A stretch of 64,000 nucleotides of DNA, from the NCBI RefSeq assembly GCF_003614925.1, contig NZ_QYLP01000031.1, positions 54,436 through 118,435 on the forward strand. Direction: 5' to 3'. A model generated the notes under the pieces. That model was not told the DNA's origin and made no database searches. It saw nothing but the letters and a program-made list of their open reading frames with translations. A program made the position numbers and the translations under genes. Positions 25,058 to 32,429 of the stretch are shown here, piece after piece. Numbering within the stretch: position 1 is the stretch's first letter; the number at the start of each line of letters is the position of its first letter. The DNA comes from Arthrobacter celericrescens. GTDB taxonomy: Bacteria > Actinomycetota > Actinomycetes > Actinomycetales > Micrococcaceae.

Positions 25058-26053
25058 TCAGCGAGCCGCCTGCAGGGCTGCCTGGAGGATCCTCCACGCA
25101 GCCTGATACAACCGGCGTGCAAAGCCGATCTGCACAGCGATGTAGCGCTCGGAAACGCCAAGTTCGATAGCCAAAACTTCAATGGCCCTGTTTCGCTCCG
25201 GGCCTCGAAGCCCGGGCCGAACAATGGTTTCGGCGATCCTGCGGAGTACCGCCGTCGGCAGACACCCGGGCGCGCGGCGGCTCACATCATCGACGTCGTG
25301 GACTGTCGACCGGTCAACATCCAATGCGTTCTGAACTGTCCGTGCCGTCTGGCGTACGACTGTGACCGCATGCCAGCGACGGCGATCCTGCGACGACGGC
25401 GGACCGTACCGGCGTGGGCCTGTGAGGCTATCGAGAGCAAGACGCCAAACCTCCCTTGGCACATTTGTCTTGGTCAGTTCAATGATCGTTCGGGCCCATT
25501 GCTGGTCGATGATCCTGTCGGCACTTTGATCCCCGTTCTCAACGATGCCGAGAACGGCCTGGGCATCGATCGCTGCGGGTCCATTGTTCTCGCTCGGCTC
25601 CGCGAGAAGCGGAAGAGCCTGGTGGCTCAATTCCCGGCGAACGTGGGAAGCACACACGTTCGCGCACACTCCTTGCACCCAGGCACCGAACGGAATACCC
25701 GGGAGCTGGCGATAGTGCCCGCGAGTTAGTCCGTCCCAAACCGCGACCCGGATGTCCTGCATGACGTCATCGACGTCGCATGCTCGTCCTATGCGTGAGA
25801 GATGCGACATGACATACCGCCGCACACCGTCGACGGCGACCATGATCTGGTCCACCGGGACCGCGGCCTCAAGCGCCGACGGCGCCCCACGTAAGGCAAG
25901 ATCGACGGTGCTTGGGACTGGTTCATTCTCTTGGGTTGATTTGCCCTTGGCTTCGATACCCATGGTGTTTACCACTTCGACTGACAGATCCGATACTTCT
26001 GGCGCCAGCACGGCTGGCGCCTTTGAGTGGCGGCCGCGTTCCGGGTCGACCAC
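25058..26053 (-). CDS. Sigma-70-like factor at the head of the conjugation operon
   Basis: The protein has up to 331 residues. A region-2-like stretch carries YVMSHLSRIGRACDVDDVMQDIRVAVWDGL, then FGAWVQGVCANVCASHVRREL, as in sigma-70 family proteins (core-binding and -10 recognition helices). The C-terminal end has a region-4-like helix-turn-helix (AIEVLAIELGVSERYIAVQIGFARRLY). The linker is longer than in ECF factors. It could direct RNA polymerase to the transfer genes that follow on the same strand, 48 bases downstream. The start is unclear: GTG 26053 has no obvious ribosome site and ATG 25963 has only a weak one. Its promoter region holds two palindromes. Confidence 0.65.
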   Translation of the reverse strand: MVDPERGRHSKAPAVLAPEVSDLSVEVVNTMGIEAKGKSTQENEPVPSTVDLALRGAPSALEAAVPVDQIMVAVDGVRRYVMSHLSRIGRACDVDDVMQDIRVAVWDGLTRGHYRQLPGIPFGAWVQGVCANVCASHVRRELSHQALPLLAEPSENNGPAAIDAQAVLGIVENGDQSADRIIDQQWARTIIELTKTNVPREVWRLALDSLTGPRRYGPPSSQDRRRWHAVTVVRQTARTVQNALDVDRSTVHDVDDVSRRAPGCLPTAVLRRIAETIVRPGLRGPERNRAIEVLAIELGVSERYIAVQIGFARRLYQAAWRILQAALQAAR

Positions 26054-26085
26054 GACGAAGGAAAGCTATACAAGATATTTTCAAA

Positions 26086-26118
26086 GATACTTAAAGTATC
26101 GTCAAGACTGTCAGTCTT
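26086..26118. promoter_or_regulatory. Tandem 15-bp palindromes between divergent sigma-like and ArsR-like genes
   Basis: Two perfect palindromes with 7-base arms and one central base stand three bases apart. GATACTT-A-AAGTATC is at 26086-26100 and AAGACTG-T-CAGTCTT at 26104-26118. The AT-rich surroundings contain possible promoter elements for both directions. On the plus strand a -35-like TTACTT (26117-26122) overlaps the second palindrome, and a -10-like AAGAAT (26140-26145) stands 17 bases further, six bases before the ATG at 26152. They look like operators for the adjacent winged-helix regulator. Confidence 0.65.
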
Positions 26119-26151
26119 ACTTTTCAGCGTTTGTTCGGTAAGAATGGTGCC

Positions 26152-26475
26152 ATGCCAAGGATCACGCAGCCCCAAGACCATGCATGGTCCGCGGACGTCG
26201 AGGCTGCCGTTGCGACGTTTGGCAACCGATCGAGAAACGAGATTCTTCGCTACCTCTCAGCGCACGGCCCTGCAACGCGCGGCGACATTGTGGCGGCTGT
26301 CAGCGCGGGTGAACCCAGCGTTGCCAAGCACTTGCTGGCCCTGGAGGAGGCTGGCGCAATCGTGGTTGACCTGGAACCAGGCCGAAGGCATGGCCGTTCC
26401 CCCCGATATTCAGCCAACAGCCTCCGAATCAAGGAGTTGCTGGATGCTCATCTTCGGTATCTTCTGGAGGGCTAG
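26152..26475 (+). CDS. ArsR-like winged-helix transcriptional regulator
   Basis: The 107-residue protein has a winged HTH: NRSRNEILRYLSAHGPATRGDIVAAV, then GEPSVAKHLLALEEAGAIVVDLEPG with the recognition helix PSVAKHLLALEEAG. No metal-binding cysteines are seen, so it is probably not a metal sensor. ATG 26152 is preferred over TTG 26131. A -10-like box ends six bases before it, suggesting a leaderless start. It is divergent from the sigma-like gene, with tandem palindromes between them, so autoregulation and control of the conjugation operon are likely. Its last 47 bases overlap the convergent EspR-like gene. Confidence 0.7.
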   Translation: MPRITQPQDHAWSADVEAAVATFGNRSRNEILRYLSAHGPATRGDIVAAVSAGEPSVAKHLLALEEAGAIVVDLEPGRRHGRSPRYSANSLRIKELLDAHLRYLLEG

Positions 26476-26932
26476 CAGCAGCCTGCTCGGCGCTAGGGTA
26501 ACGACCGATATCCCTGTTGAGGAACTCGGAAATGACCCTCAGCGTCTCTGGGGAAACGTCGCCGAGGGTTCTGGCCGCGAACGACTTCACCCGCGCGGCC
26601 CGAAGGGACTTCACAAACTCCAGTTGCGAGTCGATGCGTTCAGGTAGAGCGGCGTCACCGCCGGCCAGGTATTCGGGATCGACCCCAAATATGTCGCAGA
26701 GACCTTCCAAGAGCTCCGGGTCGCTGACCAGGCGCCCGGTCCCCTCTTTCATATAGAACCAGCGGGCACGAGACAAATTGATGCCTCTGGAGGCAAGCTC
26801 TCCCTGTACTTCGCGAAAGGTCACCGGCTTGCCACGCTCGGCCACGACGACGTCGAGCAGCAGGTTCAAACGACGAGCGAGTTGGGCTTGCGGCGACAAA
26901 GGGTTGCCTGGGCTTGAAGCCTCATCCCGCAT
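26429..26932 (-). CDS. EspR-like HTH DNA-binding protein
   Basis: The 167-residue protein begins with a helix-turn-helix arranged as in mycobacterial EspR: ARRLNLLLDVVVAERGKPVTFREVQGELASRGINLSRARWF. The family-typical LLEGLCDIFGVDPEYLAGGD comes next, and a helical dimerisation region with the pattern LEFVKSLRAARVKSFAARTL. EspR-type proteins are dimeric regulators or nucleoid-associated proteins. ATG 26932 has GAGGGG six bases upstream. It is convergent with the ArsR-like gene and may be part of the element's lifestyle switch. Confidence 0.65.
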   Translation of the reverse strand: MRDEASSPGNPLSPQAQLARRLNLLLDVVVAERGKPVTFREVQGELASRGINLSRARWFYMKEGTGRLVSDPELLEGLCDIFGVDPEYLAGGDAALPERIDSQLEFVKSLRAARVKSFAARTLGDVSPETLRVISEFLNRDIGRYPSAEQAAASPPEDTEDEHPATP

Positions 26933-26991
26933 CGCTCACCCCTCGATCACCCATTGGACGCGCGGTCATCCGGTTAGTCACGGCGGCGCCT

Positions 26992-27315
26992 TTAGGCCCA
27001 AGTATTCCCCGACTCATTCTGCTCGGCAATCAACTGCTCAATTCGGCGGTCCAGGCATGACATCAAAATGACTTCGGCCGAAGGTTGGATTGGCAGATGC
27101 CGAAGCACGGGCGCTGCAAAGTCCTGGCACGCTCTCAATAGTTCGAATGGCAGCACGTCGTTATGGTCCAGGTGGTAGCAAACCTCGGTCAACAATTCAC
27201 CGAGGGCACGAAGGAACTCGACCTGTTCTCCCTTCGAGCGATACTGCCAATACCGCTCGGAACGGAGCGCCACTGCAGCCTCGGAAAACATCTTGATCTG
27301 TGGATGCTCTTGCAC
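26992..27315 (-). CDS. Small helical protein of unknown function
   Basis: Not recognised. The 107-residue protein is acidic and mostly helical (for example GEQVEFLRALGELLTEVCYHLDHND), with no membrane segment. The start is taken at GTG 27315 because a full GAGGAGG site stands five bases upstream; an in-frame GTG at 27336 would leave that site inside the gene. It lies upstream of, and on the same strand as, the EspR-like gene, and shares a 170-base divergent promoter region with the second ArsR-like gene. Confidence 0.5.
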   Translation of the reverse strand: MQEHPQIKMFSEAAVALRSERYWQYRSKGEQVEFLRALGELLTEVCYHLDHNDVLPFELLRACQDFAAPVLRHLPIQPSAEVILMSCLDRRIEQLIAEQNESGNTWA

Positions 27316-27428
27316 GTCGACCTCCTCAAAAGTCACGCCGAGCAGAGCCTCTCCGCCTGGCTACTCAATTGGGGTTCCATCGGTAGGACCAGGGTCTTTC
27401 AACATGACGCTGGGAGGCGTAACCTGCT

Positions 27429-27448
27429 GCTGTAGACCCGTCTACAGC
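27429..27448. promoter_or_regulatory. 20-bp palindrome in divergent promoter region
   Basis: GCTGTAGA-cccg-TCTACAGC is an inverted repeat with perfect 8-base arms. It lies 37 bases upstream of the second ArsR-like gene and 113 bases upstream of the divergent small gene. Position and symmetry suggest an operator. Confidence 0.5.
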
Positions 27449-27485
27449 CAGACGGACATACAGCACTTCTCGGATTGCGGTCTCC

Positions 27486-27755
27486 ATGTCGAACATCTTG
27501 ATGAACCGAACGCGAAGCCAGATCATTCGTTTCCTGCTCAGGAGCGGCCCGTCCACTTGTGGCGAAATCGGCGACGGGGTGGGAGCCTCTCCATCGAGCG
27601 TTCGGAGGCAGCTAGGCATCCTACAAGACGCCGGCCTCGTAAAAGGCTCATTCGGTCATTTCGTGGCTTCGCCACATGATGTTCATCTTCACGTCGAAGC
27701 ATTTGCCTCTGGCTTCCAAGCACCGTCATGCTGCCGCACATCGCTGACTCCATGA
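27486..27755 (+). CDS. Second small ArsR-like winged-helix protein
   Basis: The 89-residue protein has MNRTRSQIIRFLLRSGPSTCGEIGDGVGASPSSVRRQLGILQDAGLVKG, a compact winged HTH. It aligns with the regulator at 26152-26475 (NRSRNEILRYLSAHGPATRGDIV...SVAKHLLALEEAGAIV), so the two are probably paralogues within the element. The C-terminal 30 residues show no conserved feature. The ribosome site is weak. It is followed 36 bases later by the excisionase-like gene, which suggests that the pair regulates or performs excision. Confidence 0.6.
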   Translation: MSNILMNRTRSQIIRFLLRSGPSTCGEIGDGVGASPSSVRRQLGILQDAGLVKGSFGHFVASPHDVHLHVEAFASGFQAPSCCRTSLTP

Positions 27756-27791
27756 GTTGGGAAAGACTCGCACCAAAGGGCGGAGCAGCAA

Positions 27792-28037
27792 ATGAAACTC
27801 GAATTCTTCGAACCGGCTGAGGCCGCCTCAGTTCTGAAGTGCACTGAAGCATGGCTCCGCGAAGGTGCCGCGAAGGGCGAATTCCCGCACGCCGTCTGGG
27901 GCAAGGGAAAGATCATCTTCACGTCAGGCCATTTGAAGGAGATCGCACAGCTGCGGGAGGTCCGGTCCAATGGTCCTGCAGCATCCACTGTTCGTATGAT
28001 CGGGACCCGTGCTCGGACAAAGCAGAAATACTCCTAG
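27792..28037 (+). CDS. Excisionase-like small HTH protein
   Basis: The 81-residue protein has EPAEAASVLKCTEAWLREGAAKGEFPHAVWGKGKIIFTSGHLKEIAQL. This is the MerR/Xis-type winged-helix pattern (helix-turn-helix followed by a wing with a basic turn and a terminal helix). GGAG lies seven bases before the ATG. Small proteins of this kind bend DNA to steer tyrosine integrases toward excision, and a tyrosine integrase is present in the same element, 5 kb away. A plain transcriptional regulator is the alternative. Confidence 0.6.
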   Translation: MKLEFFEPAEAASVLKCTEAWLREGAAKGEFPHAVWGKGKIIFTSGHLKEIAQLREVRSNGPAASTVRMIGTRARTKQKYS

Positions 28038-28255
28038 AAACCCTTCTCAGGCTAGGCAGAACCCTGACTGTTGCCTTTGTTGAAATGAGCGAGTGAGTGA
28101 GACTGCTTCCGGGCACTGCCGATACCGGTGCGCCCCTACCAGGACGAGACAACTCGCTCCTTCATCCGGCGGCTCGAAACCTGCCGCCATCGCCTCACCC
28201 TTCCGTCCCGGATCGCCCACTCACGCTAACCGGACATCTTTTTGAAGGAGCAGAG

Positions 28256-28954
28256 ATGACGTCACCGAAGGCTGGTCCCCGAGCGGGACCCGCTGCCGCA
28301 CCGGATGGATGCCGACTGGCTACCACGATTCCGCGGCTCCAACGCGATCCGCCCAACCACGCCCCGCTGATCTGCACCCACTACGAAAAGCACCGGCACC
28401 CGGGACTCAGATCCTTGTTCCGCATACGGTCACCTCACCGGGCATTTTCGCGGGCGGTTCTTATGGGAATCGGCTGGTCGTGGAAACACAGGGATCAGAT
28501 CCGGCATCTTTCAACGGCACGTGTCCCGTTGATCGACCGGCTTACGGACGCCTCGTCGACTGGCCCGGACTTCGGCGGTGCTTCTGCGACCACCCGTTCG
28601 GCCCACGAGAGCGACGAGCCGGCCGGCGCTCGGGGCCGTTCCGGATGCCGGGCGGTACCGCATGTAAGCCTGCGTGGAAAACCAAAGGTTTCGCGTACTC
28701 TGCCTGTAAAGACCGATTACGAAGACCTGGACGCCACGGTGGTGGATGCGCTTCGTTACGACGTAATGGGCGAGGCCCTGGCCCAGGCCCAGGCCGCCCA
28801 CGAAGTCCTGGACCGGACACCGGACTGTCCATCCCAGCCAAGCCTTCGGTCTAGAGACGTGGCCGAACAGCGGACGCCAAATACACGATTAACGCCCCTT
28901 AGAATGGGCACGTGGATGCAGTATCCCGGGTCGAGTACGAGAGCGCAGCATTAG
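28256..28954 (+). CDS. Possible hypothetical gene, weakly supported
   Basis: The ATG at 28256 has an excellent ribosome site (AAGGAG, five bases upstream), and the frame stays open for 232 codons. The product is not recognised. The first part is Pro/Arg-rich and resembles non-coding translation. The part near residues 115-215 (VPLIDRLTDASSTGPDF and DATVVDALRYDVMGEALAQAQAAHEVLD) looks more protein-like. Another frame is open over much of the same stretch (28309-28854). The 3' end runs through the promoter and start of the next gene. It could be a decayed gene. Confidence 0.3.
   Translation: MTSPKAGPRAGPAAAPDGCRLATTIPRLQRDPPNHAPLICTHYEKHRHPGLRSLFRIRSPHRAFSRAVLMGIGWSWKHRDQIRHLSTARVPLIDRLTDASSTGPDFGGASATTRSAHESDEPAGARGRSGCRAVPHVSLRGKPKVSRTLPVKTDYEDLDATVVDALRYDVMGEALAQAQAAHEVLDRTPDCPSQPSLRSRDVAEQRTPNTRLTPLRMGTWMQYPGSSTRAQH
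28900..28911 (+). promoter_or_regulatory. Putative leaderless promoter -10 box
   Basis: TAGAAT at 28900-28905 ends six bases before the GTG start at 28912, which has no ribosome site. This spacing is that of leaderless transcripts common in Actinobacteria. Confidence 0.5.
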
Positions 28955-29769
28955 AGAGGTTGTTGCACGCAGCCGATCTTTTCCAGTCCCTCGAGCGCGA
29001 GATCGACGAATGGAACAGGAAAAATGTCCTGCTCGCACCGACAAGGCGCAACGCATCGGACCCCCGGGAATTGGAGATCTTCATACCGCGGGAGCCTCGA
29101 CTTCCGCTTTCCCGCTGGAGCAACAGTTTTGGCGACGGAGTGCACAGCTTGCGTTCCTCGCTCGACAGGCTCGCCTTCGAACTTTGCCATCTGACCGACC
29201 AAGAACCCGAGAAGCCCACACAGATCTATTTCCCAATCGCCGAGAAACCGGGCGAGTGGAGGGACAAGATCAAGCATCTCGGGTCGATACCGGAGAGGAT
29301 TCTGGAGCGCCTCGAGCAGGTGCAGCCCTGGCACTCAGCCAATCCGAAAACGCACTTACTGACTCTTATCCACGGCCTGGACATCATGGACAAACACCGG
29401 ACCAAGGTCGATGTGATCGCGCTCCCGGCCGGATGGTCGCCGGAGAGGCTGCAGCCATGGCCAGGGGGCGAGGAGTACCCGGAGGCGTGGGAGAACCCTT
29501 GGATGCGGGTCACATATGACGGCCCTGTGGGCTGCGTCGCGGAGCCTGCACTGTGGGACGTCGACGCATGGCCATTGGTCCATTTCGAAGGTCGTATGGC
29601 GCTCCTGGGCCGGCTCCAGCCATGGCTCTACCAGGAGACCATGCGCATTTTCCTATTCGTCACGTCCGGCGAGTGGCCCGAGTCAACCAATCCCGTACCC
29701 GAACCGGAATGGGTCGTACTACCGCCCTGGGGCATCCAGCCTTATGCCAAACGTCCCCGAGGTACCTAA
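28912..29769 (+). CDS. Hypothetical helical protein of a widespread actinobacterial family
   Basis: The 285-residue protein has an N-terminal paired-helix region (ALERLLHAADLFQSLEREIDEW), then GDGVHSLRSSLDRLAFELCHLTD, TQIYFPIAEKPGEW, ERLEQVQPW and LLTLIHGLDIMDKHRTKVD. This order (LRssLD, FPI, QPW, DKHR) is recognisable from many uncharacterised bacterial proteins. R-x6-H in DRLAFELCH lies within the HEPN spacing range, but I cannot confirm the fold. GTG 28912 is chosen because of the leaderless -10 box. Function unknown; its neighbours suggest defence cargo. Confidence 0.6.
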   Translation: MDAVSRVEYESAALERLLHAADLFQSLEREIDEWNRKNVLLAPTRRNASDPRELEIFIPREPRLPLSRWSNSFGDGVHSLRSSLDRLAFELCHLTDQEPEKPTQIYFPIAEKPGEWRDKIKHLGSIPERILERLEQVQPWHSANPKTHLLTLIHGLDIMDKHRTKVDVIALPAGWSPERLQPWPGGEEYPEAWENPWMRVTYDGPVGCVAEPALWDVDAWPLVHFEGRMALLGRLQPWLYQETMRIFLFVTSGEWPESTNPVPEPEWVVLPPWGIQPYAKRPRGT

Positions 29770-30050
29770 CCGGATCGGCTTTGGAGTAGCCATTCGAGTC
29801 GCAAAACGGACAGAGCCCACCTGACATCCGCCCGGTAAGGGATCCCCTTGCGGGCTTCTCCAAGCGACAAACAGCGTGCGAAAAAGCCGCCATTTACCGC
29901 CGAAGTCGCAGCAGCCGGGTGACGATGACGTCGGCCGCTGCGACAGAATCAACCGATTACGGCGCCGCGCATGCAGCCCGTCCATTTCATTTCAGGCCAC
30001 CGTCATTCCTGGTCCTGTATCTTGTCGATGCGGTCAAGCAATATAGGAGG

Positions 30051-30983
30051 ATGCCCATTGACCAGAGCAATGAAAACAACTCCACGTCTGAGCCCGTAAC
30101 GGGTAAGGACGATTCGGCTGACTCGGGCGAGCCGGCCGACAAGGACCACGCAAGTGGGCCAAGCCCTGCAACCGGGACAGAACACGAAATTGAGATCGGC
30201 AATCCACCCAACGACATTGTGATCTCGACGGACGACGTAGCCCTCGGGTCGCTGGATTTCGAGCCGCTGACACCGACAGACTTCGAAGAGTTCTGTTTCG
30301 ATCTAATGTCGGCCGTCGGTTTCATCAACGTCGACTGGCGAAAAGGGACTCCGCTTCCCTCCTCACCGTCGGACAGCGGGCGCGACATTGTTGGCCTGCG
30401 TGAACATTATGACGTGGACGGGCACAAGTACACAGAGACGTGGTTCGTAGACTGCAAGCACTACAAGCGTGGTGTCCCGCCGGATGCGCTGCAGGGCACC
30501 CTTGCCTGGGCCCAGGCGGAGCGTCCGGCGGTCGTTCTCTTCATCGCGTCTGGCTACTTGACAAACGGTGCGAAAGACTGGTTGGCAACCTATATGCGAG
30601 AGAATAGGCCTGCCTTTCGCATCCGAGTCTGGGAAAAGCCACAGCTCCGCAGCATGGTTGAGCAACATCTCGATGTTGCATTCAAGCACGACGTCGCCAC
30701 GGCAACTCTTAGACGCATCTCTGAGATCCTCGCAGCGGAGGCTGCTCTAGTTGATCAGCTTTGGTATGGGCGGAAGCCGCTTGACGAGAACATGAGCCTT
30801 CAAGGCTGGTCGCAGGAGACCATTTCGGCTGTTCTGAGATCCAAACGCCAGATGGAGGAGCAGTACGGTCGCGAGGTGCTCGACGAAAACGTAGAGGACG
30901 ACTGGCACTGGGGCTACTTGTCGGGTCGGGTGGCTGCCCTTCGCTGGGTACTCGGCTGGGATTGGGGCATGCTGGACAGCTGA
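30051..30983 (+). CDS. Mrr-like PD-(D/E)XK restriction-endonuclease-type protein
   Basis: The 310-residue protein from ATG 30051 has an acidic disordered N-terminus (to about 65). The nuclease core is TDFEEFCFDLMSAVGF, then SDSGRDIVGL (D112) and TWFVDCKHYKRGV (D134-C-K136), then QGTLAWAQAERPAVVLFIASGYLT. This is the Mrr-cat arrangement used by type IV restriction enzymes and other defence nucleases. The C-terminal 130 residues may sense or regulate. AGGAGG abuts the ATG directly, and CAATAT ends six bases upstream of it, so either an unusual site or a leaderless start operates. A longer frame from 29919 is possible but reads as non-coding. Confidence 0.7.
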   Translation: MPIDQSNENNSTSEPVTGKDDSADSGEPADKDHASGPSPATGTEHEIEIGNPPNDIVISTDDVALGSLDFEPLTPTDFEEFCFDLMSAVGFINVDWRKGTPLPSSPSDSGRDIVGLREHYDVDGHKYTETWFVDCKHYKRGVPPDALQGTLAWAQAERPAVVLFIASGYLTNGAKDWLATYMRENRPAFRIRVWEKPQLRSMVEQHLDVAFKHDVATATLRRISEILAAEAALVDQLWYGRKPLDENMSLQGWSQETISAVLRSKRQMEEQYGREVLDENVEDDWHWGYLSGRVAALRWVLGWDWGMLDS

Positions 30984-31068
30984 CGAGCCCCGCGTGACGG
31001 CTTAGACGGCCTCGCCGCTAAGCCTGCGCCCAGCAAATGCCTTCTCGACTTTCTAGACAGGGCCACGG

Positions 31069-31150
31069 ACGAAACTGATCGGCGATGCGCGTTTCCACCC
31101 GGCAGCAGTCGACCGACCGACAGTTGGCAGACCTTCTGGTGGCCGGTGGT
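31069..31150 (+). pseudogene. Remnant of serine resolvase/invertase N-terminus (frameshifted)
   Basis: Bases 31069-31092 read TKLIGDAR. After a shift of frame, bases 31088-31150 read RVSTRQQSTDRQLADLLVAGG. Joined, these give the N-terminus of a Tn3-type resolvase (family form: LIGYARVSTxxQ..DRQLxxL..AG). A two-base deletion in the codons for RV explains the shift. The rest of the resolvase is gone; the frame runs directly into a different protein fragment. Confidence 0.7.
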
Positions 31151-31240
31151 GCCGCGTTCACATGGCTCGCCCTGCGCTACCAAACGCTGCCCCCAGGCCT
31201 CATGATGCACGCCCTCTACAACGCCATTCCAGAATTCTGA
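31151..31240 (+). pseudogene. Remnant of CPBP-family intramembrane protease C-terminus
   Basis: The frame of the resolvase remnant continues as AAFTWLALRYQTLPPGLMMHALYNAIPEF and stops at 31240. TWLALR...LPPGLMMHALYN matches the last conserved motif of CPBP/CAAX proteases (membrane helix with HxxxN). Only this tail is left, so it cannot be active. Confidence 0.6.
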
Positions 31241-31323
31241 CGGCAACCTAAATGACGAAACGACCGATAGCGGCCCAACTCACGTCCCTTGGATGCGAGT
31301 CAACGGACGCCCATACTTAGGGC

Positions 31324-32376
31324 GTGGTATTTGATGACTTAACCCGGAAGGCGATTGGTGAGGTCGAAGCGCTCTCTAAAAGCGTCGTCAGTGACCTGGA
31401 TGAATCCGCCGGCGGGATCGGCTGGTGGTCTGGCTACGGGCTTCAAGCTGAGACCATGGCGGGGCTGTCGGACTATCTCATTGACGCGATCCGGGGAGTC
31501 GGTCGCGCCTTGGGCATGGCAGATTTCACCCTTCATGATTACGCACAAGAACGCGAGAGCGCCGATTCCAAGATGCGCACCCGCATGAAGAATAACCGCG
31601 GGGATTTTCTCGCACGAGGGACCGATAAACCGGCAGACGAAGCTTCCCGACTGCACCTGCAATCGTGCGTTTACTCGTTCCTCAATCTTGGGTGCTCCGT
31701 CCTGGACACTCTGGCAGGCACGGTAATCGGCATCGCTGCATTGAAGCTTCCACTCGTCAAAGCAGACCTTGCGAAGTTCACACCCTTCTCAAAAGCGCCC
31801 GAATACCCGTCCGCTCAGAGGATCCGGAATACCCTGCACCCACATGCGGAAGCACAGGCTTTTCAATTGGGGCTCATTCGTTCCTTCAGAACATCAGTGA
31901 TGGATGCCGGGCCCGAGGGTTGGTATGTCTGGCTCGACCATAAGCGCAATCAACTCGCCCACCGGGGTCCCCGCCTGCAAATTTCTGCCTTTGTCCCTGT
32001 AGAGCCAGGACCGCGCGTCATTCTGCTGGAGCGCGAACCTGACAAAACAACCATCCAAGGCTTTCAAGGTGACAAGCCCAACGTAGAGAGCATCTACCTT
32101 CTTGAGGACGAGCTGACAACCATGAAGGGCCTGTTGAAGTCGCTAAATGCGGCCACTATCGGGACCACCCTTGCCGCCAGGTCCGCGTGGGACCAACGCC
32201 GTGAAAACCCGCACCTGGTACCCCAGCCGCATAGCCAGTGGCATCAGCCCAAAACCAGTGGGTTCAAGGGCTATGAACCGGCTCCGGAGCTGTTCAAGAA
32301 TGTCACTGCAGCAATCATCAACCCAATCGATGCGGCACGGTTGAATACCGCCCGCGCGCTCGATGGCACTGCATGA
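31324..32376 (+). CDS. Unknown protein with HEPN-type RNxxxH motif
   Basis: The 350-residue protein contains WLDHKRNQLAHRGPRL. R208-N-x3-H213 fits the RNxxxH (Rx4-6H) catalytic motif of HEPN RNases, which act in toxin-antitoxin and antiphage systems. The surrounding region is helical, as the fold requires. N-terminal helices (residues 1-140) and a C-terminal region containing VESIYLLEDELTTMKGLLKSL are not recognised. The start is GTG 31324, with a possible -10 box (CATACT, 31313-31318) just upstream and no ribosome site. No obvious antitoxin is adjacent; a plus-strand scar precedes it and an IS21 remnant follows. Confidence 0.6.
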   Translation: MVFDDLTRKAIGEVEALSKSVVSDLDESAGGIGWWSGYGLQAETMAGLSDYLIDAIRGVGRALGMADFTLHDYAQERESADSKMRTRMKNNRGDFLARGTDKPADEASRLHLQSCVYSFLNLGCSVLDTLAGTVIGIAALKLPLVKADLAKFTPFSKAPEYPSAQRIRNTLHPHAEAQAFQLGLIRSFRTSVMDAGPEGWYVWLDHKRNQLAHRGPRLQISAFVPVEPGPRVILLEREPDKTTIQGFQGDKPNVESIYLLEDELTTMKGLLKSLNAATIGTTLAARSAWDQRRENPHLVPQPHSQWHQPKTSGFKGYEPAPELFKNVTAAIINPIDAARLNTARALDGTA

Positions 32377-32429
32377 ACGGCCTGGAAACAGATATGCTGC
32401 TGGGCTTGGGCAAACGCATAGAGCAGGGG

